Positions 1 through 11,211 of a DNA stretch of 64,000 bases are shown here, piece after piece. The stretch is from contig VXAI01000302.1 in the NCBI GenBank assembly GCA_013399305.1, forward strand, positions 69,797-133,796. Reading direction: 5' to 3'. The position numbers and the translations under genes were made by a program. The notes beneath the pieces are model-generated. The model was not told the DNA's origin, searched no databases, and saw only the letters and a list, made by a program, of their open reading frames with translations. Every line of letters starts with the position of its first letter. The stretch's first letter is position 1. Origin of the DNA: Rostratula benghalensis. Its lineage: Eukaryota; Chordata; Aves; Charadriiformes; Rostratulidae.

Positions 1-137
1 GAACAAGGTAAGGCAAAGTGAAATACCTTTCTAACCTCCTTGTCATCCTCTACATATTTCTCTTAACAAATCATATTAAAGTAAAATTTTAAGGCCTTGA
101 ACAGTCTCATCCAGGTTCAAAGGTACAAAACCTATAC
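1..137. other. SPON1 upstream intron, window edge
   Basis: AT-rich sequence ahead of the first CR1 copy. I see no exon, promoter or RNA gene in it. It belongs to the intron that precedes the exon at 1309. Confidence 0.6.
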
Positions 138-735
138 CCTGGGATGCATCAAAAAAGTGTGGCCAACAGGTTCAGGGGGGTGATTCTGCCCCTCTACTCC
201 ATTGCCTTTAGACCCCACCTGGAGTAGCACACACAGCTCTGGGCCCGCCAACATGATAAGGACATGGACCTGTTGGAACAAGGCCAGAGGAGGGCCACAA
301 TGATGATCAGAGGGCTGGAGCACCTCTCCTGTGAAGGCAGGCTGAGAGAGTTGAGGTTGTTCAGCCTGAAGAAGAGAAGGCTCCTGGGTAACTTTATTGT
401 CCCTTCCAGTATGTAAAGAGCACCTACAGGAAAGATGGGGAGGGACTCTTTATCAGCAAGTGTAGTGACAGGATGAGGGGTAAAAGTTTTAAACTAGGAA
501 AGGGTAGATATAGATTAGATATTAGGAAGGAATTCTTTACTCTGAGGGTGGTGAGGCACTGACACAGGTTGCTAGAGAAGTTGTGGATGCCCCATCCCTG
601 GAAGTGTTCCAAGACCAGGCTGGATGGGGCTTTGAGCCACCTGGTCTAGTTCAAAGTGTCCCAGCCCATGGCAGGGGGTTGGAACTAAATGATCTTCAAG
701 GTCCCTTCCAACCTGAACCAATTTATGATTCTATG
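138..735 (+). mobile_element. CR1 LINE, 5'-truncated 3' end
   Basis: This is the 3' part of a chicken-repeat-1 type non-LTR retrotransposon. It begins in the C-terminal section of ORF2 (GGATGCATCAAAAAAGTGTG, then a segment specifying HLEY-like residues, then GAGCACCTCTCCTGTGAAGG). It runs through the typical 3' tail (GGCTGGATGGGGCTTTGAG, CCCATGGCAGGGGGTTGGAA, GGTCCCTTCCAACCTGAACC) and ends in GATTCTATGG. The reading frame is broken by frameshifts and stops, so it is inactive. It lies in the SPON1 intron in the same orientation as the gene and belongs to the same broad CR1 type as the - strand copy at 17746-18647. Confidence 0.9.
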
Positions 736-1308
736 GCATTTAGGATCTTCAGTTATGTTCTTCCTTACCACATATACTATTCCTTATACAGTTCCCCTTG
801 CTTTCCCCTAAATGTGATACTTGCAACTTTTTATCTGGTCTTTATGTGAAACCTGTTTTTCTCCAAGGCACTTAGTTTATTGAATCCTGGGCTATTTCAT
901 CCTTTCCTAAAGATAAGCATTGAAGTTGGTTATTGCATCCCACTGGAGATGAATTTAGACGATGTGGCTGTCGAGAAGTTCCAGACCTGTTGTGTTTTGA
1001 GATAATGTGAGGTTTTGTCCATATCAGATGAGAACCAGAATCAAGCCATTTTTGAATCTGAAGATGACTGAAATAGCAGTGCCTTCTTAATTAAAAATGT
1101 AGATTCAAATAACTACATTTTATTCTAAATATAATGCAGGTATTTCAGCGTTCTGGTTTAGTCTAGTGCAGCCCAACCTAAAAAATAAATGAAAAAAAAA
1201 TATGTTTAACCAGATTTATTTACTGCAGTATTTATTATGGCACCTTTTCTGTCATCTGATGATTTTGAGTGGTAACCCTTTTCATTGGGTACTTTGCTGC
1301 TTTTTCAG
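736..1308. other. SPON1 intron between CR1 copy and exon
   Basis: Unique-looking AT-rich intron, with short A-runs near 1190-1200. The last 20 bases form the branch and pyrimidine region of the acceptor for the exon at 1309. Nothing else is recognisable. Confidence 0.6.
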
Positions 1309-1431
1309 ACTCAACCTCAGAAGGTGTGACTGACAAACCAATTTTAGATTGTTGTGCCTGTGGAACTGCCAAATACAGGCTAACTTTTTATGGAAACTGG
1401 TCAGAAAAAACACATCCCAAAGATTTTCCAC
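1309..1431 (+). CDS. SPON1: SPON1 (F-spondin) internal exon, start of spondin domain
   Basis: F-spondin is a secreted extracellular-matrix glycoprotein (reelin-type domain, spondin domain, six thrombospondin type 1 repeats) that acts in axon guidance and cell adhesion. This exon is flanked by a good acceptor (CTTTTTCAG before 1309) and a good donor (GTGAGT from 1432). It starts with the last two bases of a codon and ends with the first base of one. The translation reads TDKPILDCCACGTAKYRLTF and continues with YGNWSEKTHPKDFP, which I recognise as F-spondin. The NWS sequon matches the known N-glycosylation site near human residue 214. By the family layout the exon covers roughly residues 185-225, where the spondin domain begins. 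Compared with the human protein as I remember it, the differences are SE for FD just after the first DST and F for Y before the final proline. The identification is firm; residue numbers are approximate. Confidence 0.95.
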
Positions 1432-2210
1432 GTGAGTATCACTCTTTTACAAAAAAAAGTTGTACCTCATAGGGACTGTGAAAGCTGTTGAATCTTATTG
1501 TGTGACAGAACATTACTTATTTAGAGCTCAGCAATATAAATTATGACTTATATGGAATACTGCTAATATTCAGTATTGAAAATTCATGTATCTTTCTGGG
1601 AATGCTATGCTTTACAAAAAATTTTTCTTTATTTGCCTAACATTTTGAACTGAGGTGTGTCCGAGATCACAGTTTTAAGATTTCTTTGTGGTGAGAAAGG
1701 TTACTTTTTCATTATTTTTTTTTTTTTTAACATGAAAGCTGAGTCTGCCTTATAATGTACAGTTGGGAAATGAGATTTTAAGAAAAAGGACACAAAGGAT
1801 GGGAAAGACACTAACATTTTGATTTTACAACCATGCCATTCTAGCCAGTATGTTTTCCTTCAGTCTTTTGAAAGACTACAGTTAGTTTTGATGAGCTGTG
1901 AATCTTGCTTCCTAAGGACGTTAATTAGATATAGAGACCTTAGAATATTCTGTCTTGTCTTTGTTGGTTGAATAGACACATAAAATACAGTCTATGCTTT
2001 GCCTGTCTGGTTCTGTTTTTAAAGCTTCTGAGCTGCAGAATCAGTATTCTTGTGCAATAACCCAACTAACCATAACAAGCTAAAGTTACAAAAACCTGTA
2101 TTATGCATTTGTTCTTTCATTACTGAATGCAGTAAAGGCTAGGAAATGATTTGGGACTGTGAGTCACTTTTACTGGTCTTGAACCTTTGTTATGTTTTCT
2201 GTGGCTGATG

Positions 2211-2400
2211 NNNNNNNNNNNNNNNNNNNNNNNNNNNNNNNNNNNNNNNNNNNNNNNNNNNNNNNNNNNNNNNNNNNNNNNNNNNNNNNNNNNNNNNNNN
2301 NNNNNNNNNNNNNNNNNNNNNNNNNNNNNNNNNNNNNNNNNNNNNNNNNNNNNNNNNNNNNNNNNNNNNNNNNNNNNNNNNNNNNNNNNNNNNNNNNNNN
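2211..2400. other. assembly gap, 190 N
   Basis: A run of 190 N. The right flank starts AAAAATATATATTTC, so the missing sequence may be low-complexity AT. The gap lies inside the SPON1 intron and does not touch an exon. Confidence 0.98.
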
Positions 2401-2990
2401 AAAAATATATATTTCAATTTTTATTATTGTTGTCACATTGTCAGAGTATCATCATATAACTCAAATATTGTTTGTTTGTCAATCAACCAGCTCATACCTT
2501 TAACACCTGACACAGTATTGTTTATGTTGAGTCTCTCAAACCTTTTAAGTTGAACGCAGCATTGTTCAGATATTATTTGTCAGCATAATATCTGGGAAAT
2601 AAAATGAGCCAAACCCAGTAACTTCAGGAATGCTCTTAGAGGCAAGTCAATGATTTATGTATCTGCTGAGTGTGACACTTTATATTATTATATATTATTT
2701 GTATGGATTCAGTTGGTGGTTAGAAATAGGGTGTGAGAATATGATTGAAAACTATGAAATTACTGTGATTTAATGATATAATATTGGGGATAAATGGCCT
2801 TTTCTTCTAATTCCAAGGCAGTGAACACATGAAGACTACAGGTGTGTGACTGTGAAAGTAAGCAAGGTGCAAGAGTTTGCCACAATAGTGGACCCTGTAG
2901 ACTGCTATCTCGTCCCAGTTATGAAGTGATGAATTATATTAACATTTCACGTTAAAAAATGGATAAGTGAAAAGATAACCCAAATACCAT

Positions 2991-3109
2991 GACCAGGCTG
3001 GATGGGGCTTTGAGCAACCTGGTCTAGTGGGAGGTGTCCCTGCCCATGGCAGGGGGGTTGGAACTCGGTGATCTTTAAGGTCCCTTTCAACCCGAACCAT
3101 TGTATGATA
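2991..3109 (+). mobile_element. CR1 LINE 3' tail fragment
   Basis: A 119-bp piece of CR1 3' end: GACCAGGCTGGATGGGGCTT, then the TTTGAGCAACCTGGTCTAGT section, CCCATGGCAGGGGGGTTGGA, GGTCCCTTTCAACCCGAACC and a terminal TGTATGATA. It matches the last part of the copy at 138-735. Only the non-coding tail and the last few codons remain. Confidence 0.88.
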
Positions 3110-3845
3110 ATACTAGCATGATTAAGCCCAGTAATAACAGCCGATCAGATTTTACACTGAAATTTTTGAAAGTTGAGAAAAAGAGATCATCCAGATGTGG
3201 TGATGTTAAAAGTGAAAGCTAGTCACCAATGTTATTCTTCAAAATGTTGCACTTATGCAGTTATTACATTAAAAGAAAATGCTGTTTATGGGGGATTATG
3301 GTACATCACTAATTATTTGCCATGACATCACACAAAAAAAATCTGCTCTACTCTTATACCTTTAGTATGGCTGAAATAGAAAGCAGACCATAAAACTTTT
3401 GTGTGTCAATTTTTTAACTTATCTTCTGATTTCCTTTAAAAATCCCTAAGTTATGTGTACTCTGTTGCTTAGATTTCTCCTAAAACCTGTTTTTGCAAGA
3501 TAAGGCAATTAAACAGAAATTCTTCTGGAAGTTATAGTGCAGAACTTTTAATACTGGGAAACTATTTTAAGGCTTTCATAGATTCCATGGATTATGAATA
3601 ATTTTACATTTATTATACCAGTGCACTTAAAATACCCCTGCTCCTTTAAATTTCAACTCCTAAACAGACAATACACTTTATCAGATGCTCCTACTCTGTA
3701 AGGTGTTGCTTTGAATGAGACCACTGCAACACTATCTTCTTCTGACTGTCAACCATATGTAGACACGGTGAGAGGTGTACCATAGTTGTACAAAGCGTTC
3801 AAAAACTAATTCTTAAAACAATGATCATAGATCTCAGACAGAATC

Positions 3846-3880
3846 AAAAAAAAAAAAAACCAACCAACCAAACAAACAAC
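3846..3880. repeat. A-run plus CCAA/CAAA microsatellite
   Basis: Fourteen A (3846-3859) are followed by CCAA repeats turning into CAAA repeats. There are no G or T bases in the tract. Confidence 0.85.
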
Positions 3881-6454
3881 TGATTTGCAAACTAAGGCTT
3901 AAAAAAAGTGACCATGCTTTTTAGGTAATCCATGCAAGTTATCACAAGTCCTGATAATAGGGCTAGGGGAAGATAAGTATTTCATTTTTTATTAAATCTG
4001 GCTCAGGGTGAACTATTTAATTTCTTATCACATCTTGCCAGTCAGAAAGATTTGTATTTGCATATGCCCTGTGGCTTAAAAGCATTTATTGTCTCTGGTT
4101 ATCACCAATATATGATAACAGAAATACATAGGCCTTCCATCATGATTTGATATGGCACATCTGTGAAACATGTCAGAAGATACATTTTCATGTTTTGGTA
4201 CCACCTTGATCCTTATGCAAAAATACTCATATAAGTCTGTAAATTGAGAAACTACTCATACAAAAAGGAAGTGAAATAGCATGGTTGGAAAGCTGTCGGT
4301 ATTCTTTTTGCTGTTCTAAGAATTGGATAGTGACATTGGACGGGTGATGCAAAATACTTCTGGCCTTGTACTGCTCAGATATTTCATGTGGTGATGTTTC
4401 TTTGACAAGTAGAGGAAATGGCATAAGAAACTATATTGAGTTGTCTTTTCTTTCTCATCAAAAATGGGAGGTTCAAGGTGAGAAGTGAAACATTCGCAAA
4501 TATTGCACAGATTTTGTGAAAGGTTTAGGGTAGATGCAATATACTTCCAACAGCTCGTTTTGGTCAAGTAGGTGGGCCAGCTGCTTTCTCTGCAGAGCCT
4601 GTATCTTTAGGGAAAGGTGTTTAGAGGAAGAAGCTGGGCACTGGTTTCGAGGACATCAGAGGTTCTTGATCTGTTTAGGGTAGGGAATGTGAAAAGCTTT
4701 GGAGCACATGGAAGAATTAATTGTCTATTTTACTAAAGATTTAAAACTACTCTGTTTTCTCTCTGTATTGATGCATTTTTATTATGTAGGGACTATAGTG
4801 GAACCTTCTCTTTCAGTAAGTTTCATTCAGTGTCACTCTAATGTGTTTCAGGGAAAGCTGCTCTCTATGACTTCTGAGATAGTTAGACCTGTGTGCTAGG
4901 AAGAAATAATGGGCAAAACTGATGGTGCCATCATTGGAACTGAATTGACAGTATCTCTCTGGGGTTTGACAAGGTGCCAGCTTATATTTAAGGAAAAATA
5001 ACTAGATCTTTGATCAAGAAATCATCTTCTGATGCTATAGTCTTGTCAAGGTGGGGATGAGGTTTAGTTTTGTTTATTCTCCATTTGGGCTCAGTTACTG
5101 ATTAGCTCGGAAAACATCAAGTCTAATATAATTCAGAGCCAAGTAGGTGTATTTTGGTCCAAGTTTAGCACTAGGGAAACTATGGAGGCTTTGTTTGCTG
5201 TGTTGCTAGACCATCGCCCTCATCTGTCTATTCTACTTGCTACACTTTTATAGTTATTTACCCCTACTGTTGGAGTTCATTTTTTTATTTCTAATCTATT
5301 TTCTGTTCTCCTGTAATTAGGTTCCTGCGTCTGACTATCTGTTCAATTCTCTACACTTTTTCAGTTGTGTTGCCTCACCTTTTGTATCTTAAATTTGCAT
5401 TCCTGTTGTTTATTTCATTATTTTTCATTAATTTATTCTAGTTTTCAACTCTTTTTACTGCTACTATCTACCTTTTGCATTGCAAAGAAAAATGATAAGA
5501 TGATAAGTATTGTCTTATTCCATCATTCTGTCTCCCTCATTTTGTACAGATTTTGCACTATTACCAGATTGTCTGCTTATTTGAGCTGTTAATTTTCTCA
5601 TCCTTTTCCTTTAAGCCCATACCTTTGCAGAGCATTATTTGCCACTTAAATGAATTTGGTTTTATTTCCAGTACTATGGGACTTCTGTGACTCCTTATCT
5701 CTGCTAGATTCTCTTTTCAATTCCAACAGACTTCTCTAACATTTTCTCTTTAAACTTTCACATTTGTTTTCTTTTTCTGTTTAACAGGACGAGAAACAGG
5801 AATGGGAATCTTTTTTCCTAGCTCTACAACTCTGCCAGGGGAGGTTTCTGGCTGTGTGCCATTTATAGCTCTATTCCTGATAATATTTGGTCACAAAGCT
5901 ATCAACAAAAATCTATAGCATTGTAGCATTTAATGATAGTGTAATCACACTTATATCTGCCTTTTGCTGGTAATCTGCTGTCACTACTCAGACACAAATC
6001 TAGTGGACTCTTAGAAATCCAGTATCTCTCAGTAAGGAAATGAATTGCTGTTAAATCTTTGAGTGATCACCGAAGTCTTCCCTTGCAGGTTTCACCCTCA
6101 AAAATATTTTACTTGAAAACCTAATATTAAAGTACTCTTAAACTTCCTGAAGTAGTGAAGTCTTTGGTGAAGAAAAAAATGTACTAAACCTATCTGTTTG
6201 GGGGGCCTGCCTGATTAGCTGAAAACAATCTTTCTCACCATTTCTTCCTGTGTTGTTATATCCAATAATTGCTTTTAAGATATGATGTATTGATGTAGCG
6301 AGAACTGACGTGTAACAGATGCAAAAGCTTGTTACTGGTGAAGACTGGGCACTTCAAACCTTTCACTTTAATAAAGATAAGGAATTATATTCTGAGGCTG
6401 TCTTGATGGTTGATGTTTTTGTTTCTTTTTTTTTTTTTTTTTGCCCCCTGAAAG

Positions 6455-6603
6455 GACGCACCAACCACTGGTCTGCGATCATTGGCAGTTCTCACTCCAA
6501 GAACTACATCCTTTGGGAGTATGGAGGATATGCTAGTGAAGGTGTCAAACAAGTTGCAGAGTTGGGGTCCCCAGTAAAGATGGAAGAAGAAATTCGACAG
6601 CAA
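6455..6603 (+). CDS. SPON1: SPON1 (F-spondin) internal exon, spondin domain
   Basis: This is the next SPON1 exon. The final C of the 1309-1431 exon plus the GA at 6455-6456 makes an arginine codon. The reading continues R-T-N-H-W-S, then SKNYILWEYGGYASEG and VKQVAELGSPVKMEEEIRQQ, a near-exact match to the spondin domain around residues 226-275. The acceptor has a 17-T pyrimidine tract (6426-6442) but ends GAAAG, with A at -3, so it is less canonical than its neighbour. The donor is CAA followed by GTAGGT at 6604. An alternative GT four bases downstream (6608) would add GTAG and break the frame expected from the family. The exon is 149 nt and ends in phase 0, so the following exon should start on a whole codon (a serine, from the family sequence). 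I found no such exon in the rest of the window. Confidence 0.95.
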
Positions 6604-9600
6604 GTAGGTGTAATTTAGTGCATACTTTGAAAAATGCGTCCTACCTTGGCCTGTGACTGATTTGTCATGACAATGTCTGTGAATGTCATTTCGCTGGCTA
6701 ATTTTCATTAAGCAGATAAGGGGATCTGCCTGTCTTTCTAGACTCATTCTTACTCTGGCAAAAACTTTTGCCTGTGGACGGACAAATTGCAGTATTCTGA
6801 ACTTAGAAAATCTATGTGTCATGCAAGGCATAAATCAGAGGTAGAAAAGTAAATTTCATGTTTCCAGGCTTAATCATGCAGACAATTAGAGTTTGTGAAA
6901 GGAATGCCATGAAGATTTTAAGCAGTATGCCTTATTTTGTTGTGAGGTGGTGATTTTTAGTTTATAGTATACAGTAGCTTGTGGGGTTTTTTTTCTGGTA
7001 AGCGCAATATTTGCAATCTTCTGCAGATTCATTTGTGTTAGAAATGCTCTTAGAGGAAATGAGGTGATTTTTGTTGCTGAGCAGGAAAGATTTAAGCAAC
7101 TGCACTAACAAAATTTCATTAATTATCATTATGGTTTAAAGGCAAAAGAGCCTTTACAGTGCATCATCTTATAGGGGATACATGCAGCTATACAGAAGTT
7201 AATCTTTCAAATATTTTATAGATGATTTTCCCTTTGTTACATTGGGTAACAAGCAACTAAATAAAATACACCAAGAAATGACTGTTATTAGGACATCTAC
7301 TTCTGTGAAATTTAATGACTCACTGGAAACTGAACTCAGTTATAGGACAGAAAGAATATAAATATAACGCATAACAGAGCTATACATACAATTCAGTAAA
7401 AAAAGTAAAAGGCAGAAAATTTAACAACAGATCTGGTTTACAGGAGTCTGATGACACTTTCTAGACTTTCTCCCCAAATTGATAAAGTAGAGGAGGCCTA
7501 GTCCAAGGCAGAATAGTTGGATGGGATGGCAGGGACACACTGAAAGAGTCAGCAGAATGGGAGCCAAAGGGCTTGTTTTGGTATTTCATGTGCCTGCTTT
7601 GCTATGCCAACTGTTAGCATGCCATGGAGAGGCGTGACTTAATATTTAATTGATGTGCAGTATTTTTAAAGTATTCCTAGGACGTGTTCTGGCTCTGCCA
7701 AGTGTACTGAGAATTAAAGATTTCAGAACAGCTGGAATTTTATAGAAGTATTCCTGTTTCAATCATTCAATCCCCATTCCTTTCATAAGGTATAAATTTT
7801 AACCAAAAAAAATGTTTTGTGAGAATCAAAAATAGTACTTTACATTTCAGTAATGAACAAAGATGTCCTTCTGTTGATTATTATTCATGTATGATGAGCA
7901 TGCTTTCCTTATTTATCTGTTTTTCAGAGAAAATAATCTATCCCTTAATTTTTAACACATGAAGAAACCCTCTGTGCCTATAATAATTTTTGCTTTGTTT
8001 GTCTTTCCTGTATTTGATAATTCTGAACATGAAGTCAGCAAAACTAAAAGCAGTAATTAAAATGACATTGCTGATTAGTCATATTGACTTTTGGTAACTG
8101 CTGTGTGTTAAAGGGAGGCCTTGAAATGTCATCTGAGATAACATTTAGATTATATATAGAATTATATAGACCGATAAAGAAAAAGATTCAATTACATTTA
8201 TAGTAATAGTGTAGAACAACCTCAAAGACTGCCCACAAGAAAACTTACATAGTGAAAGGCTTTAGATACTAAATTTAATTTGTGATTTTGTGATGCTGAA
8301 GTGTATATAGTTGCAGTACAAGAACAGCTGGTGGGTTTGACAAGAAAATTGCAAACCCAATCAAAATAGACTAATACCATCATATAATTTAATATTATAA
8401 ATGGATATGTAAGGAATATGAAAGGGAAAAACAAGTTTACTATGGAGGGGAGATGTGATGGTGTGTTTGTTATTCTCTTTAAATAATAAACCTTTGTTAT
8501 GCCTGGGAATAGGAACTAGACCTTGATCCCTGATAACTTCCCATTGCATCTTTACTGAGGAGTGGCTAGATTTTATCTTAGTAATATAATATAAACCCTA
8601 ATTAAAATACTCTAATTAGAGTATTCCATATACCACATATGATTTATAATTTTTGCTGCTTGCTTGGGAAATCAAGATTTTCTTGAGTAGGTCCACATGA
8701 AATAAAGAAAATCAGCTTAATTGGTATCTTTGTGCTAAAAAAAGATATTTTTTTTTCATACAATCTTCAAAAATACTTTATAAAGAAGGGTTTGGGGCAT
8801 CTGAGTTGTAACTACATGAAGATTAGGTCTGGTCCAGAAGCAGCAGGAGCATGGAATGAAGGACAAGTAGAGGTGCAGTTGTGAAAGGTCATACCAAGCA
8901 TTGCTGGAAGAGGCACTGAATTTTAATGGAATATGGAAAAGAATGAAAACGTTACTCTCTGCTTTCCAAATTCTGTGGTTTTTGTCATTATGTGCCAGGT
9001 AGTTTCAAAAAGATGTATTTGTACTCTCGATTCAAGTAAGAGGTGATTATGACTTTTGAAGTATGTGAAATTGCTAACTGTCTGATTGCATCAAACCTGC
9101 AGTAATTCTCCTGATTCTCCTGGTTCAGTCTAATCTGAACAATGAATTGGTATTATAATTGGATATTACCTAGAACAGTGCAGCATATCAACAAATGCCA
9201 TAACATTTTTATTGAGTTTAATTGACTTTTTGTTGCTTTTTAACATGTGATCAAGATGTGCTAATATTTTTGAGACATCCTGAAGTAAAGTTCTACAACA
9301 AAGGCAGCAGAGCTAGTATTGCCATGAGCTAATTTGCCAACATTTCATTCAGGCTTTTAGTTTTGTTTTCTTATTGCACTTTCTTCCTTGCAATATCAAT
9401 TACAATTTGGTACCATTGCTCTTCCCAGTCTACTTCAGGATCCATTTCTCTTTTTCCATTTCTTATTCTACCTTTATTTCCCCTATCTGTTTTCCTCGCA
9501 GCCTGCTCTTGAGGTGTTGGGAGGATGCAATTCATTAAAATTGCTTTCCTAAGTGGCTTTTGAGCTTTCTGAAAGAACAAGAAAGGCAATTTCTGTGCTT

Positions 9601-11100
9601 AATTCTGGTGTCCATACCCAGCCCTCTGTGCAGCAGTGCAGAGCTGGTTCCATAGCCCCAGTGGGTAATATACTTACAAGGCCAGACTTGGGGTTGTAAA
9701 TCTGCTGTGTTTCAAGTAGAGTTTCTTAGGTCACTACATAGACACATATCTATGTAACTGGCATCTGTGCCATCGACATTATGTATGGTTTTACTAAGAA
9801 AATAAAAAAATCTATCTAATAATTTTTACAAATTAGTACTAAAAATTTACCATCCACGTATGAAACAAGGGAAAAAAAAAGGCTTTCTTTAAACAGAGCT
9901 TTGTTAAGAAGTGTCCTAACAATTATGCATCATTAACTGAAGATTCTCATGCATGAACGTTTCTGCTCCCCATCTGACAGACTGCTGAATCATCATCAGC
10001 TTTTCTTCCTGACTGAGCACCTTCAAATGCTCTGATTTGTGTTGTTACTGTAAAGAACCTGTGTGATGTTTTTGCATGGCTGGCCTTAGTTACTCTAAGC
10101 TTGCTTTGTAGTTTGTTTATCTGGAAGATCGTAAAGGAACTAATCAGCCTTTTTGTCAAATGTTTCCTGGCAGCCTGGAAGGAAAGACATGGCACATAAG
10201 AGTTTTGGTAAAACAATCTGTCCAGTGGTTGATGTGTACAATAGGATAATTCATGCGTTATACTTTAGGAGTTATAAGTGAACAAACAAGGCATGGAAAA
10301 GGAATTATGTGAGCAAAAGAATGTTCACTGACCTCACGTATCTCTGAAATATATTTATTCTTTCACTTTGTTTTCAGAAAGTCTGATTTGTCCAGATCCT
10401 GTTATTTGATAAACTGCCTAGACAGAAACAAATACAGAATTTAAAAGAGGAATTCTGCACCCATATTATGATTGCTGTGTTTAAACAACAAACAAGATGT
10501 TTAGAACATGAATCAAAAAGAATCAGGTCTAACACTAAATGTCATACCCTAGGCAGATGAAACAACATGGAACTAAAGACATAGTCATTCCTCTTCCTCT
10601 TTGATTTAAATGCTTCATGCTTTGAGATAAGTAATTTGATTCTGCCTAGTTACAGTAAATACTGTCGGTTTGTACTGATTTATTTTTTAAAACAGGATAA
10701 ATTACTTATGGTATACCTTGTGGCTATCACCAGAAAATGCAGTTTGCACTCTCTACTTATTCCCTATAGACCCATAGATGACATTCTTCCAGGCTTGGTT
10801 TAACATGCTCTGAAATGTCAGTGGAATGACTTTTACCAATGCCTTCAGTAGCCTCAAATTAGAGCTGACAATGCCTCCAGACCTTTAAGAGCAAATTCTG
10901 CTTTACAGTAAGGTGCTTGTAAATTTTTTGACATGCTATATGAAGACAATTTCTTAATTGAAGGTGAAACCTGATAGATCTGAAATGTTCTGCAGAATAG
11001 GTCCTTTTTTGTCTTTATCCAAATATTTAGTTTGGATATTTTTAAATATATCCACATAATAAAAAAAAAAAAGCAAGTCAAAATTAAAGTTATTTCATTC
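6604..11100. other. intronic stretch, no gene seen
   Basis: AT-rich unique-looking sequence. It contains a perfect 20-bp palindrome at 8606-8625 and a handful of short A or T runs. No repeat family member, exon or RNA gene is recognisable. Confidence 0.55.
8606..8625. repeat. perfect 20-bp palindrome with TAATTA core
   Basis: AATACTCTAATTAGAGTATT equals its own reverse complement. The centre is TAATTA, a homeodomain-type core. A second CTAATTA lies just to the left. The function is unknown. Confidence 0.8.
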
Positions 11101-11211
11101 CTGTATGACCTGACCTAGGTGTTCCTGGTGTTCCTGCTCTGGCAGAGGGATTGGACTAGATGATCTTTCGAGGTCCCTTCCAATCCCTGATAGTCTGTGA
11201 TAATCTGTAAT
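11101..11211 (+). mobile_element. CR1 LINE 3' tail fragment
   Basis: The 3' end of a CR1 copy: TGACCTGACCTAGGTGTTCC, then GGGATTGGACTAGATGATCT, GGTCCCTTCCAATCCCTGAT and AGTCTGTGATAATCTGT. The same tail type ends the copy at 35440-36624. Here GTGTTCCTG is present twice in tandem, a small local duplication not seen in the longer copy. Confidence 0.9.

Larger units (their letters stand above)
1432..6454 (+). other. SPON1: SPON1 intron, 5.0 kb
   Basis: The intron lies between the two recognised exons: GTGAGT at the 5' end, AAAG at the 3' end, phase 1. It holds an assembly gap (2211-2400), a short CR1 tail (2991-3109), an A-run followed by a CCAA/CAAA repeat (3846-3880) and a 17-T run just before the 3' splice site. 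The remainder is AT-rich unique-looking sequence with no coding segment I can support. Confidence 0.85.

Noticed and set aside
6385..6831. 148-codon minus-strand open frame
   Set aside because: It is antisense to the SPON1 exon at 6455-6603 and its poly-T acceptor tract. The lysine run is just the T-run. No independent gene is supported.
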